A stretch of 64,000 bases of DNA, taken from positions 87,471,777 through 87,535,776 of the forward strand of contig OX457062.1 in NCBI GenBank assembly GCA_949752795.1. Reading direction: 5' to 3'. This stretch comes from Hyperoodon ampullatus (Eukaryota > Chordata > Mammalia > Artiodactyla > Ziphiidae). The notes beneath the pieces are model-generated. The model searched no databases, was not told where the DNA came from, and saw only the letters and a program-made list of their open reading frames with translations. This document shows, in pieces, positions 10,897-21,789 of this stretch; within the stretch, counting starts at the first letter, position 1, and every line of letters starts with the position of its first letter. Both the position numbers and the translations under genes were made by a program.

Positions 10897-10985
10897 AATG
10901 ACAGAATCATGACTTGAATCCTGGCAGTGCAGACCTAAAATATATGTTCTTATCTACTAGAATACCCATTGCTATCATAGGGTCC
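10897..10985 (-). mobile_element. MIR SINE, antisense, right half (split copy)
   Basis: AATGACAGAATCATGACTTGAATCCTGG continues the reversed MIR consensus ('aagtggcagagctgggattcgaaccc') exactly from where the left half stopped at 7632. Confidence 0.75.
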
Positions 10986-12344
10986 AATGTGACAAAAATG
11001 AGCCAGTCTTTAAGAATATCTTCATTTGTGGCTGGATGCCTCTAAGGGTACAAATGTTACCAGTCTGTTGGAGTGGTGAGGGTGGGGTCCATTTCCTTCA
11101 AAGTAATCTTCGGTTTCTGTGGGTGTCCTGAAGGTCTCTTCCTGTGCTACATGCTCAAAACTGTCTAAGGGAGAAACTGATCTTTTATGTGGTGCACACC
11201 AACTTGTATGTTTCAATATCACACTGTTCTATGATCTATGACTCTAGTGGATAATAACTGTAGATTTTGTTTATTGGTCTCTGAGATTTTATATATATGT
11301 GTATATATATAATCTCACTTTACGTATGTTATCTCAAGTTAATCTTCCCCTATCTTCAAAAGCTGATCTGCTAAGTGAATGATGATCAGAGTTCTGAGAG
11401 CAAGAAGTTGTGGAGTCATTATTGGAACCCAAAGCTGAATGATTTCCACAGCTCATTTAGTTGCCAGAGGCCTCTTTCTCCTCCTCTCTGCTGTAAAGGC
11501 ATCCATGCCTGACCATTCTCTGCCAGGCTTTCAGTTGAATAGCCTTTGCAAAGTGAAATATTATTTAGGGAAGTTCCTGTGACTTTTAACATATCCAGTA
11601 AAGTTGACATCTTTGGAAAGCTGCATTTTTATAAGACTTATTAATTTGTAGCATCTTGGCTTACAATCAGACTTACTGAAGTGACTCATAGAGCCCAAGA
11701 GAATTACTCAGTAGCATTTTGATGAAATAAGTGAAAATGACCCAGAAATGTTTTCCTCTGAAATACGTGAGGGTAAAAGTTGAAGTGAAAGAATTCTCAA
11801 ATATGTTCAGGGCATTTTTGGTTTTATCCTGGATGTACTTCAGTGAAATTGTTTGGCCTTTTCTTCAAACTGTTTTAAAACACCAAGGGAAATGATCAAA
11901 GAAAGACAACTCTAAGAAAATTTCATCTAATCTACATTGGTATACTTCAACATTGCTAAGAAAATCACATTTATCTTTAGGAATTATATTCACAGCCTTT
12001 GATCTAGAGCATAAAATGATGAATAAATTTGCATACACATTCCTTAGGAGCCATGATGTAAGTATGTAACTTACCTCTCAGACCCAATGACTCAGAGGTA
12101 TGATTCAATACACACTCCTTACACAAAAGATACTGGAGCAACAGAGGGGGTGGTAGAACCTTATGCTCTTCAAAGAACATGTTATCTTCCACCTTTTCAA
12201 AAGAAATACATAGAAATTTATAAACCCTTGGGAATATGATTATTCCTTAAATGTAGGGTCTGTGTGTACATCTTATTTGCTTATTATTATTATTAGTAGT
12301 AGTATTTTGGCCAACTTAAGTCAAGATAGCAAAGAAGTTATCAC
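10986..12344. other. Unannotated unique sequence
   Basis: No gene or clear repeat. A short TA/GT microsatellite lies at 11288-11311. A possible weak MIR trace around 11320-11350 is too diverged to call. Confidence 0.5.
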
Positions 12345-12590
12345 AGTCCATAGCCTAAGGAGTCATAGATAACTGGGTTTAATTTCTAGCACCTATTTAT
12401 TATTATTATTTTTTTAACTTGGGTACATTTACCTAACCTTTCCAAACCTCGCTTTCTTCATTTATAAATTTAAATAAAAGTAATCTATCTACTCTACAGG
12501 TATGTTAGAAGATTACGTGATAGAAATGTAAATTGAGTGGCACATAGCAAATGCTCAGTAAATCAATATATGGTGCTTATTACATTGTGG
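12345..12590 (+). mobile_element. MIR SINE, sense, with internal (TTA)n
   Basis: GGAGTCATAGATAACTGGGT, then ACCTAACCTTTCCAAACCTC, GTAATCTATCTACTCTACAGG and GTGGCACATAGCAAATGCTCAG follow the MIR order from the tRNA-like head to the 3' tail. A TTATTATTATT run inside (12396-12408) is extra to the consensus. Confidence 0.75.
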
Positions 12591-14424
12591 ACACAAGAAA
12601 AACAACATAACTAGTTATTTTGTCCTTAAATATTAGGAAGAGCTGTGCTGAAATCTGTCCAGTCTCTGTTCATACCAACAAACTACAATTACTAAAACAC
12701 AATTGCCAAAATGCTACAATTACTTTTGCAATATTATATTTCATTTTAAAATGATAAAATGCTTGGCTAGCCAAGACACATAATTGTGAGTTACTGGATT
12801 TATTTATCTGGTGTAGGATTTCACCAAATAAAATACATCAAATAGTATTGGGAAACTAGAAATAGGCATTTTAAAACTAGAATTTACATGAACCCATATG
12901 CAACAAATGTAGTTTTGTGATTTCTTGATTCATGGATAAAAGCATTTCAAATCTCTGCTTAGAGACTCTTGTAATTTACATCAGAACAAGAGCACTGGCA
13001 TTCAGGTTGATAGGAGTATTATATATCAATGTTAATATCTATTTTCCCCTTAGATTTAATATGAAAGAGTTAGGAAATAATGTATATATGTTACAGTGTA
13101 ATCTCAAAATATAATGGATTAGCTCTGTTTTTTTTCTTGTTTCACCAATTACTAATTTTGCTAGAAAACTGTAAAAAGAAAAAAATAGTACAGAAAAGTT
13201 TTAATGAGTTATTTTCCTGTTAACATTTTAACATTTAATGAGTTCTTTTTCCTGTTAATGTTTAAATCAGAAAAAACACCTAAAACCCCATCAACCCTTA
13301 TCAATTTCTTTATTATAATTAAATGTATGTCATCTTTCAATCATTTTCTTGAAAAATATCTTTCATGACTTTACTGATTTGGTTGTAGAGACACGGAGTT
13401 TAGGCAGTTCTAAGGAAACTGAAGGGAAAAGTATCAAGGATAGTATCTGAAATGCAAGCATAGTAGAAATTTAAACATAAGGCATATGATTTCCTTTGAT
13501 GATTTTATAAACAGAAAATCATGTCATTCATTCATCCTTTTATTTATTTCTTTACCATATGTCACTTACTGTGCAAACTTCTGATTCCTGATTTTTCTAT
13601 GACCTTATGTTTTTTGGCTACTGTTTTTATAAATAAGAGTTATCTAGTATCCTGGACTTCTGCAAATGTGTGAATTTTCCAAAGAGTATCATAATTTAGT
13701 ATCTGCTAAATGCAGCTTGAGAAGCTCCAAATGAAACACAACTTAGAAACTGTGCCCTGAACCTTGTTTATCATTAATCTAGAGATAGATAGCCTTTTCC
13801 AGCTAATGTGAAAACTCAGGCATTGAAATCCATACACACACACAGGGGCACATTCATGCTCAAGTGTTTTGCTGAATCAGCTGAATGAAATGATGCTTTG
13901 GAGGCAAACTAACTGCTCTGTCAGCTACACATCAGATAATTGATGCTATTTATGATAGAAATGAAATTGGAGACTGAGAAATGAACAGCAAAAAGTCTTC
14001 CTTGGAATTGTTTTGTTTTCTTTGGAAAAAGGGAAGGAGCCAGTGACTCAGTTTGGCATTACACTGACCTCTTCAGAAAGAAATATGCCAGATCCATGGG
14101 TAAAACCAACTAACCTGTAAGTAAATGTAATATTAAGACATATTTCATGATTGACTGTTTCCTGGCAATCAGATTTACTTTAGGAGAAGACAATGGACAA
14201 GTTTGAACAGGAGAAAAAAAGAGAGAGAGAGAGACTGAATACAGTATAAATCTGTTCTAAACTCTTTTAAAACAAACTCAAAAATCATGTCAATATTAAG
14301 AAAATTACAGAATGCCTCCCAGACTCTTAAACATGTATTGTGAACTTGAGATTTCACTTGACTATGCAATTTAAATTATACAATGTTGAACGTATGATGT
14401 AGTCGTGAGACTATTTTCAAAAAT
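12591..14424. other. Unannotated AT-rich unique sequence
   Basis: No gene recognised. It contains an imperfect 36-bp direct duplication around 13201-13270 and a short GA run at 14220-14235. Confidence 0.5.
13201..13270. repeat. Imperfect local duplication, period about 37 bp
   Basis: TTAATGAGTTATTTTCCTGT recurs as TTAATGAGTTCTTTTTCCTG with a diverged remainder. Two copies only. Confidence 0.7.
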
Positions 14425-14585
14425 AAGTTAATGATAATAATAGCTGTCATATCTTAAGTACTTCCTATTGTTTTAGATACCTTATGTAATATAACTAAAT
14501 TAATCTTCACAAAGGAATCAAGGGTTAACAACATCACTCCCTTTGCAATTGTAGAACAGGAGGCTTGGAGATGCTAAGAATAAAA
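14425..14585 (-). mobile_element. MIR SINE, antisense
   Basis: TATCTTAAGTACTTCCTATTG, TTAATCTTCACAAAGGAATCA and AGAACAGGAGGCTTGGAGATG match the reversed MIR core ('aagcactttacat', 'tcctcacaac', 'gaggaaactgaggc'). Confidence 0.65.
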
Positions 14586-14870
14586 AGGAATAAAGAAGTC
14601 TCTATGTTGCCCTGTACTTGGTAAAACCACAGCACGTTGAAATGTTTGGGAGGTGAAACTGCCTGTAAAGAACCAGGCGACCATAATAAAGACACAAGAC
14701 TCTTCAGTGATCTTGGCAGAGGGAAGACTTCTTTCTTTGTGAATGATGAAGATTTTAGAGACTTAAATTTTCATTCTGGACTCATTGTTTCCAAACTTGC
14801 TTTTCTGTAAGGGCTGTGACATGAGAGATGTATCAAAGTGCTGTGTCTGCTGTGACTTGTGACCTGGAGT
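14586..14870. other. Unannotated unique sequence
   Basis: Nothing recognised. Confidence 0.5.
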
Positions 14871-14965
14871 CATCAACCAGTGCTGGTTGCGTCGGGGTGT
14901 CGTGAATCAGAACCACCTACGGGGCTTTCTCAAACTATACAGCACAGTCCTCCAAGGTGATAAGA
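14871..14965 (+). mobile_element. MER5-like hAT relic (weak)
   Basis: GTGCTGGTTGCG followed by GTGAATCAGAACCACCTACGGGGCTTTCTC recalls MER5 ('gtgcatcagaatcacctggagggctttttaa'). Only the left third is recognisable. Confidence 0.45.
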
Positions 14966-16064
14966 CAATTCCAGGGCTCTGAGAAGAAGACAGAGCTGAC
15001 CATACTACTGTTTCAGAAGGGCTTCAGAGGATCCTGAAGCCACACTGTCAGGACACCTCTGCCCTGACCCACTTCTAAGTGTCCCCTTTCACATCACTGG
15101 ATTTGCATTAAGCCCAGGGTGAGTCTCTCAATCCTGAAATATTTCCTGAGTAACTTCATCACTCAAGGCCATTGGAAGACCTTTCCTTTCAAGCTTGAGA
15201 CTCCAGCAGAAAAATGGGGACATATCCCTCTGAGGAAGCCCCATGGAACTGCAGTGTAGACTCAGAAGCACTCATGAAGAGATGACAGATGATCTGAGAC
15301 AACAGAGAGGGCTAGAATCCAAATTTGATAGTCATACATCATCTGGAATTAAATATCTTACATCAAAAAATGTTTATACAGGACATTCGGTCATTGTATG
15401 TTTATGTTTGTGTCTAAGTGTGTGCATGCACCCCGGAGAGATTAGAGAGATTCTGTGTATATGGCAATCATGTTTTTAATTTCCAAGACCTCTTTCTTGT
15501 TTTCTGATGGTTCCTTATACATAGCTTCCTATTCCTGTTATAAGTTGACACTTACACTTGAATTTTGAGAACACTGATTCAAATGATATTCAATTATTCA
15601 ATTGTTTTTTTCCATTGTGTGTATATGTATACCTGCATGTGTGTATGTATTTATGTGTTTGTACAGAGAGATCAATTCCTTACTCAAATAAAGAAAAGTT
15701 GATCGAATTTAAAAACTAAATTGCTTCTATATGAATACAAGGAACAATGATGTTGGTGGCAGACATGAGGGCTCCTGCCTCTCTTATCTGACATCTGCTT
15801 TTTCATATGCTCTTTCTTTCCTGTTTTAGCTGGCCACCCAAGGCCACTTCAACCCCCTGTTCCTGCTGAGCTCTTCTGTATAATGGGTGTGGTGTGTGTG
15901 GATGACTAGGGAACACACTGGGACTCTCCCCACTGGCTACTGTTGGCAAGTGAACTGTGTGTTATGAGCACTTCTCAGTAGTACTGGTATCATTGCTACA
16001 CTTTCCTGTTATATCTAGAGGTCATTTATACACATTAATTGTTATTGTGTGATCTAATGGTCCA
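14966..16064. other. Unannotated unique sequence
   Basis: A degenerate TG/TA-rich stretch lies at 15617-15663. A 78-codon frame at 15243-15479 has no recognisable relatives. Confidence 0.5.
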
Positions 16065-16290
16065 TGATAACTTCTATCATTTACTGAGCTTCTATTTCAC
16101 GCCAGAAACTTAACAATACAGTCATATTTAATAATCTCTAAAATCATATAAGGTAGCTGTCTAAATCCCATTCTATAGATAGAAGATCTAAGGTGTGGAT
16201 ATATTAAGAAACTTTCCAAAGACCCCACAGCTAGTAAGTGATAAAACACTGAGTCAAACTCTAATCTGTTCGATTAAAAACCACTCCATG
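16065..16290 (-). mobile_element. MIR SINE, antisense
   Basis: TTACTGAGCTTCTATTTCACGCCAG, then ATAAGGTAGCTGTC, CCATTCTATAGATAGAAG and CCCACAGCTAGTAAGTGATA match the reversed MIR consensus over nearly full length. Confidence 0.85.
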
Positions 16291-16317
16291 CAGACTTAGA
16301 AAAATGCATGTCATGAA

Positions 16318-16425
16318 CTTCCTTAATCATGTATTCAGCAAACATTCACTGAGCACACACCACGTGACAGGCACTGCTCTAGGTAATGAAGACTCTCCCT
16401 CTGCCCTAATCGCCCGGACAGAACT
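16318..16425 (-). mobile_element. L2 LINE 3' end, antisense
   Basis: ATTCAGCAAACATTCACTGAGCAC, GTGACAGGCACTGCTCTAGGTA and CTCCCTCTGCCCTAAT correspond to the reversed L2 tail ('attcaacaaatatttattgagc', 'gccaggcactgttctagg'). Confidence 0.7.
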
Positions 16426-17615
16426 CTGCACCTCTGCGATCCCTAGGATGCTCTAAGCAGCGTCCAGACCCTATTCTAAACCCATTGCTAAGGATTAACA
16501 GTCATCTGTGATTTAAATTCAGTAGCTTTGATTTCCTATCAGTCCCTTAGAGGAGGATAATATCATTCCCACCGGGTCCCTAGAATTTCCCGTTCTTTCT
16601 TGCCTTGTGATTGAAACTTACAATTCTGCCCAAGAAGAAAAGTTATGAATGGTTCTTTTCCTTGTTCTTTTCCCTCCTCCCACCTCCGCCTCCCAACAGG
16701 AACAGCTGTTTTCTATTACAAAAGAGTTTGACAAGGTGCTGGTCTGGAGCAGTGTCTCTTTGGCAGGTAATTTTGATGAGGCCCAGAGGTAAGGGGGTGA
16801 GTGCCTCAGATGGGTTTCCGGTCCTGTTATCAGCCCCCTCCGGCACCCCCAGACATGGCTGCCGTCTGTACATGGGGCTGATTTCTGGCTTGGGGCCCAT
16901 GCTTGCTGAGAGCATCAGTCATCTGTCAGGGTTAATCCATTAACTTTTTTCTACTTAAGCCCAGAGCTTGGATATAAGGCCGACATCCAGCCCTCTGGCA
17001 GAGAACTTGGTCCTTGAACACCGAGTAACCCTGCCAGTTCTAACTGGGCACTCAAGCTTTGATTTGGTTTTGTTATTTTTTTGTTCTTGATTTAGGAAAG
17101 TAGAGTAGCAATTCCAAACATTAAGAAATAGACAGTATAGAAAAAAGACAAATGCTATGTGAGAAAAAGTTTCCCTTCACAGCCAAGCTATCTGCAGAAG
17201 ATTGAGCCCAGTAATGTTTTTGCACAGGAAAATCTTACCTGTGTCTTCAAACCACTCTTTATATTGTCCTTGATTTTCAGGAGAAAAAAAGGTACCCTAA
17301 CCACAAAGCTCAGTTAAAACCATCTGAGCTTTATAACTTGGGTTCTATTCTATTTACTGGACTTTTGATGAATGTTTCCAGGATCTGGTTTTCACTCGCA
17401 CTCAACTTTACTGTTTAGATGCAACAAACAGCTGGGAACTCTAATAAGATTTATCATTAAGAAAGAAATTGTTCTTGCCCTTAAGTGGCTTTGCTAGATT
17501 TGAATGCTTTCTTTTTGCGAAGAACACTGGATGTCAGGAGACTGCGGTGCTTATTCCAACTCCGTGATTAATAATAATACTAACAAAAACAAAACATGAC
17601 AGTAGCATTTAACAT
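16426..17615. other. Unique sequence with a candidate exon
   Basis: Not repeat-derived as far as I can see. It includes a 67-bp segment with splice-like borders (16700-16766), listed separately, and frames of 90 and 110 codons on opposite strands with no recognisable family. Confidence 0.45.
16700..16766 (+). other. Candidate internal exon (splice-site-like borders), unproven
   Basis: A strong pyrimidine tract (16656-16693) ends in CAACAG at 16694-16699. The 67-bp segment that follows ends GGCAG, and GTAATT begins at 16767, close to a consensus donor. The first frame is open and starts EQLFSITKEFDKV; another frame is open as well. No neighbouring exon, start or stop of the same gene could be found, and I do not recognise the peptide. 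Chance co-occurrence is quite possible. Confidence 0.2.
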
Positions 17616-17619
17616 TCAG

Positions 17620-17870
17620 TAGCATTTAATACTAACAATATTTATCAAGCTCTTACTTTGTGTTAACATGGAATAATGTGTGCAATCTGATTTAAACTTC
17701 ACCACAATGCTGTTAAAATAGGTATTATTATTTTCAGCCCTCTTTTGCAAATGAGGAAATTGAGCCTTAGAGAGATGAAATAACTTGTCCAAGGACAATA
17801 CTTATTAAATACTGAAAGCAAAATTTATTGCCAGGCTTATCTGTTTCCAAAGCTCTTATCCTCTGAACCA
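17620..17870 (-). mobile_element. MIR SINE, antisense
   Basis: TTATCAAGCTCTTACTTTGTG, AAATAGGTATTATTATTTTCAG, GCAAATGAGGAAATTGAGCC and GAGATGAAATAACTTGTCCAAGG give a clear reversed MIR core, with a diverged tRNA-like end (CTTATCCTCTGAACCA). Confidence 0.85.
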
Positions 17871-17884
17871 ACCTTCTTAACAAT

Positions 17885-17990
17885 TACTATACAACCTGGG
17901 ATAAGACATGAGCTCACTTTCCTCATTTGTAAAGCAGGGTTGGGGGCAGGGGCTGCAGGGCATATTTGTAAGTTTCTTTATAACTCCAAG
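17885..17990 (+). mobile_element. MIR SINE fragment, sense (weak)
   Basis: CAACCTGGGATAAGACATGAG..., CACTTTCCTCATTTGTAAAGCAGG resembles the MIR phrase 'cagtttcctcatctgtaaaatggg'. A G-rich insertion follows. Confidence 0.45.
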
Positions 17991-18079
17991 ATCCTTAATG
18001 GAAACAGACAGGATACTGTGACAGACTCTAACCTGTTATATGAAGCTTATATTAGTAGTGATGATAATGATACCGTAAT

Positions 18080-18127
18080 GAATTTATAGACTTCTGTGTG
18101 AGTTACAAAACCCTTTGATTTCATTAC
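18080..18127 (-). mobile_element. MIR SINE, antisense, left half (split by LTR)
   Basis: GTGTGAGTTACAAAACCCTTTGATTTCATTAC corresponds to the 'aagcactttacatatattaac' part of reversed MIR. The match resumes beyond the LTR at about 18530. Confidence 0.5.
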
Positions 18128-18526
18128 TGCTATGAACTGAATGTATGTGTCCCCCAGTAGTCATATGCTGAATGTCTAATCCCCAGTGAGAGGGTATTTG
18201 GCCTTGGGAAGTAATTAAGTTTAGATAAAGTCATGAGGGTGGAGCTCCCATGATGAGATTAGTGCCCTTATAAGAAGAGGAAGAGGCCACTGTTCTCTCC
18301 CTCTCTCCCCTTTCCTCTCCCCCTGCCACCCCCACCCTCCCCTCCTCCTGGCATTTTCTCCTCCTTGTGAGGATACAGCAAGAAGAGGGCTGTCTGCAAG
18401 CCAGCAAGAGCGTTCTCCCAGGTGCCTTGAACTTGGACTTCCCAGCTTCAGAACTATGAGAAATAAATGTCTGTTTTTTAAGCCATTCAGTTTGTGGTAC
18501 TTTGTAGAGCAACCTGAGCAGACTAT
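18128..18526 (+). mobile_element. Solitary MaLR-type (ERVL-MaLR) LTR
   Basis: Begins TGCTATGAACTGAATGTATGTGTCCCCC and contains TCATGAGGGTGGAGCTCCCATGA, ATTAGTGCCCTTATAAGAAG and GAACTTGGACTTCCCAGC. An AATAAA-type signal (AGAAATAAATGTCTG) follows, then TTTGTGGTACTTTGTAGAGC. All are landmarks of MLT1/MST-type LTRs. No internal retroviral sequence adjoins it, so it is a solitary LTR left by recombination. ATTAC occurs at both edges (18123-18127 and 18525-18529), but the right copy may be the LTR's own end. Confidence 0.85.
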
Positions 18527-18680
18527 TACCTTATTTGATTCTCACAATTAATCTCAGTACTGAAATGGATAGAGTAGCTACTACTATTTGAGTTTTACAG
18601 ATAAGAACATTGAAGCTCAGAGGTTTACTTGCTCTGGGAGACTCACAAGTGTCTGTAAGTGTCTTCAGATGCTGCTCTGA
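18527..18680 (-). mobile_element. MIR SINE, antisense, right half (split by LTR)
   Basis: TTATTTGATTCTCACAATTAATC, GAGTTTTACAGATAAGAACATTGAAGCTC and CTTGCTCTGGGAGACTCACAAGTG continue the MIR interrupted at 18127. Confidence 0.75.
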
Positions 18681-20192
18681 GCCTCGACATTCTCCTTCCC
18701 TCATGATTCGAGTCTACAGCCTGTGCCGATGTTGAATTCTACGTGGGAGCTTTTCTAATGGGACTTTAGACTGTTTTATCTGAATTCTTTCTAGGTAGCC
18801 AAACGTATGCATCCAGACTCAAACTTTTTTCTATATACAAATGCCCTGTTGCTGGTTTCAAGTGGAATATACTGGGGCACAAACTTCAGAGATGAGTTGT
18901 AATAAAGATCTGGGACCAACATTTAAATAGAACTTTTTACTCATGATTCTCTAGTTTTCATAAATTTGAGAAGAGTCCCTTTTCAGGCTCAGAAATATAA
19001 ACTCCAGGAATCCTTTCCTCTCATAATCCTGCTCAGATACGTGAAATCTCTTCAATTTCTTCAGCCCTGGTTACTCTCTCTGCTCAGCAGAAATCCCTGC
19101 TGACTGGCTCTTTCAAAACCTCAGAGCAGTCGAGCTTGATCTTGGGCAGAAACAGCACAAATGTGTCAATTCCCCTGAAACTTCATCATGGCTGTCTCTC
19201 TGGGTTCTGGCGAAGTGGCCTCTTTGGATGGGTATCTGGAGAGGTACTTATTTGAGACCAAAACTTTGGGATCCGATATCTATCCTGATGATATTTCCAT
19301 GCACATGTGTATCCATACTTGGCACTGACAAAATAGAGATGTTTTGTTGAAGCCTTCATTAGAGAAGTAATCTGAAAATTCTCTGCCATTCTCACCATCT
19401 TGATCCTGATGGATAGGAGAGAGATTAGGAGGAGAGAAGGCAAGAAGCTCCGTGCTAGATGGAACTTCCTGTCTGGAGGAAGGTCAAGCACATTGGAGCT
19501 CGAGAGAGTTCCTCTTGCTCGCCATCTTGTCCTCCTCCAGACACTCCCAGAAAACTAATGATGGGCTCCTCCCGCCTCCGGAATGTGGTTGAGACACAAC
19601 AGCACACACATCAATGACCTGTCTCATTCCTCCCTTCCTACCGTTTTACCTCTTCCCCCACAAAACACTTAGTGTTTAGTTGTGGGTATGACCCTCGACC
19701 TTGAATTCTGAGCCAGACCCCATTTAATCCTCTGTGTTCTCTTTGAGGAAACGACAGAGCCAAGAGGGTCCAATGACAGATACTTTCTGGTCTGGGCTTA
19801 ATTCCCTTGCAATTCATCTCCTCTGCTTTGACACAGTGTCTCTGGGGGAAGTGCCCCTCTTAACCAGCATAGACATTAAGGCTAAGTGGACAAATTACAT
19901 GTCCTCCCCAAAAGGCTCCCCAGTCTGGGAGAGTGAGCAAAACTCAGATTTGCAAACACCCACACTTCTTTCACATCACATATTAACATTCTGGTATATT
20001 AGACTCATCTACTTCTCTTTCCTTCAGATATAGATAAGATGAATGCCTGGCAGTTAGGTGTGTGGGAAGGCTTGGTTGAGGCTAGAAGAATATATAACAG
20101 ATGTTGCAAGTGATAAGGAAGGAGCACATGACGGGACTAGAGTGGGGGCCCCTCTGGAAATTTGGATTGTGTATGGTCATTGATTGGTGAAA
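18681..20192. other. Unique sequence, partly possible pseudogene
   Basis: No repeat family is recognised apart from the possible retrocopy at 19166-19525. A 99-codon frame at 19734-20033 has no recognisable relatives. Confidence 0.45.
19166..19525 (-). pseudogene. Possible decayed coding fragment of unidentified origin
   Basis: Read on the minus strand from an ATG at 19525-19523 (context AAGATGG), one frame runs 120 codons to a stop at 19166 with only two internal stops, at codons 14 and 82. It begins MASKRNSLELQC and later reads STELLAFSPPNLSPIHQDQD. The composition (Ser, Pro, Glu, Asp) resembles a disordered segment of a real protein. A second frame overlaps as an uninterrupted 101-codon frame (19186-19491). 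I do not recognise the protein. It may be a processed pseudogene fragment, the decayed exon of a lost gene, or chance; no poly(A) or target duplication was found. Confidence 0.25.
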
Positions 20193-20205
20193 TACATACA
20201 CACAC

Positions 20206-20245
<40 letters not shown>
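20193..20245. repeat. (CA)n microsatellite
   Basis: About 24 CA units with a single CG interruption. A T-rich stretch follows at 20270-20315. Confidence 0.97.
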
Positions 20246-20247
<2 letters not shown>

Positions 20248-20315
20248 GAAGTCTCAAGAGATAGGCTTCTTTTTTTTTCTTTCTTTCTTTTTTTTCCTAG
20301 TACTTCTTTTTTCTT

Positions 20316-20588
20316 TTGCAATTACCCCTCCATCATTTTGTCAGTTTTTCTCACAACTTTATATTACATTGTAAAGCTAGTCACATTAATAGCACTAAAA
20401 CTAACTGACTTAGGAGACCAAATACTACTATTTAAAGAGCACTTGTAAATACTTTGCCTTCAGGGACTCTGGAGAGGCCCAAATGGCTTCAAAACATCTT
20501 TCCTTAGGGTGCCTTAAATTTCACAACTAGAAATCCATTTCTTTGATTTCATAAATCTTGACATTCTAATGACAGTAAGGACCCTAAG
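20316..20588. other. Unannotated unique sequence
   Basis: Nothing recognised. Confidence 0.5.
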
Positions 20589-20752
20589 AAAGTGTTCAGG
20601 CCTTAGACGAGTCTGGATTCAAATTCTTACCAACCACATGATATTTACTTTCATTTGTAAAATGGAGACAATAAAGTAGTACCAACCTCTAGGATTATTT
20701 TAAGAATTAAAGGAGGCAATGCCTAAAGTGCTTAGCACAATGCCTCCTTAAT
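20589..20752 (+). mobile_element. MIR SINE, sense
   Basis: GAGTCTGGATTCAAATTCTTACC, TTTACTTTCATTTGTAAAATGGAGACA, then GTAGTACCAACCTCTAGGAT and AAGTGCTTAGCACAATGCC follow the MIR consensus in order. Confidence 0.85.
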
Positions 20753-21695
20753 GAAGTCATCAAATCATCATCATTGCTGTGCTCACCTTAAACACACCTC
20801 AACCTATGGTATGTGTCAGTGAGCTCCCCAAGGCAAATTCACAAGTGTTATCCACACTAGACTTCACCCGCTCCAGTGACAGGATCTCACTGCCTCCTGA
20901 GATTGCCAAATGAGTTTTCAAAAGTTATAATTGTTAGAAATGTCTTTCTTAATAATAATCTGCCTCCCTCAAACTTCCATATGTGGATTTCATTAAAAGC
21001 CCTGAAGCAAAAGAATACAAGCCAGTGACGTTAATTTATGTAATGTTCTCCCTTCTTTTTCTTCTCACTTGTTTCTGGTGTGATACACTTTGGATGCCCT
21101 CACCATGTAGGCTGTTCTGCTTGTATATGTGCTGCCTCTCAAAGTCTCTTAAATATTCTAGGTAAGAAAACCCTGTAGCACTCACTAAGCTCCTTGAATG
21201 CAGGCATTTTTTTCATTGAAAAAAAAAGCATGTTAATTAATAAGTATCCATTTATCCATCAACAAAATGGAAAAACTCATATTCTTTCATGTTTTTTGTA
21301 GACTTGTATAAAAGTGAAAGAACAAGACAGAAGAAGCTGAGTCTTTACAATCTCCCCACTAATTGCATTCCCTTCCCTACCTGGGTTAGCCATTAAGAAG
21401 TATTTGGTGTGTATCCAATTCCACATATTTACTCTTTAAATGTAATATAACATAACATAACATAATATAATATAAAAATGTGCATGTATGTTAGTTCATA
21501 TATATATACAAAAATAAACTAAGCTATCTAATTATTAATACTTTGTAGCATTATTTAAATTAAATACATTATATGTAAAGTTTTCTAATATGCTTTACAT
21601 TCAGTATTATATTTTAAAGATAGATTTATGACAATACATATATAGTTTATTCTTTTTAACTGCAATGAAAAGGAATTATATGAATATCCCACTAT
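20753..21695. other. Unannotated AT-rich sequence
   Basis: Contains a short (AACAT)n-like run at 21443-21466. The last part (from about 21400) may belong to the old antisense L1 that follows, but is too diverged to assign. Confidence 0.4.
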
Positions 21696-21699
21696 CAGT

Positions 21700-21778
21700 C
21701 TGTCCATCCATCCATCATCCATCTAACTACTCTATCTATCTATCTATCATCTATCTATCTATCTATCATTTATCTTCA
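21700..21778. repeat. (TCCA)n/(TCTA)n tetranucleotide microsatellite
   Basis: CCATCCATCCATCATCCATC passes into TCTATCTATCTATCTATC blocks with ATC interruptions. Confidence 0.95.
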
Positions 21779-21789
21779 CTACGCCTTGA

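Noticed and set aside
20082..20374. 70- and 79-codon frames rich in Thr/His or Val/Cys
   Set aside because: They run through the CA microsatellite.
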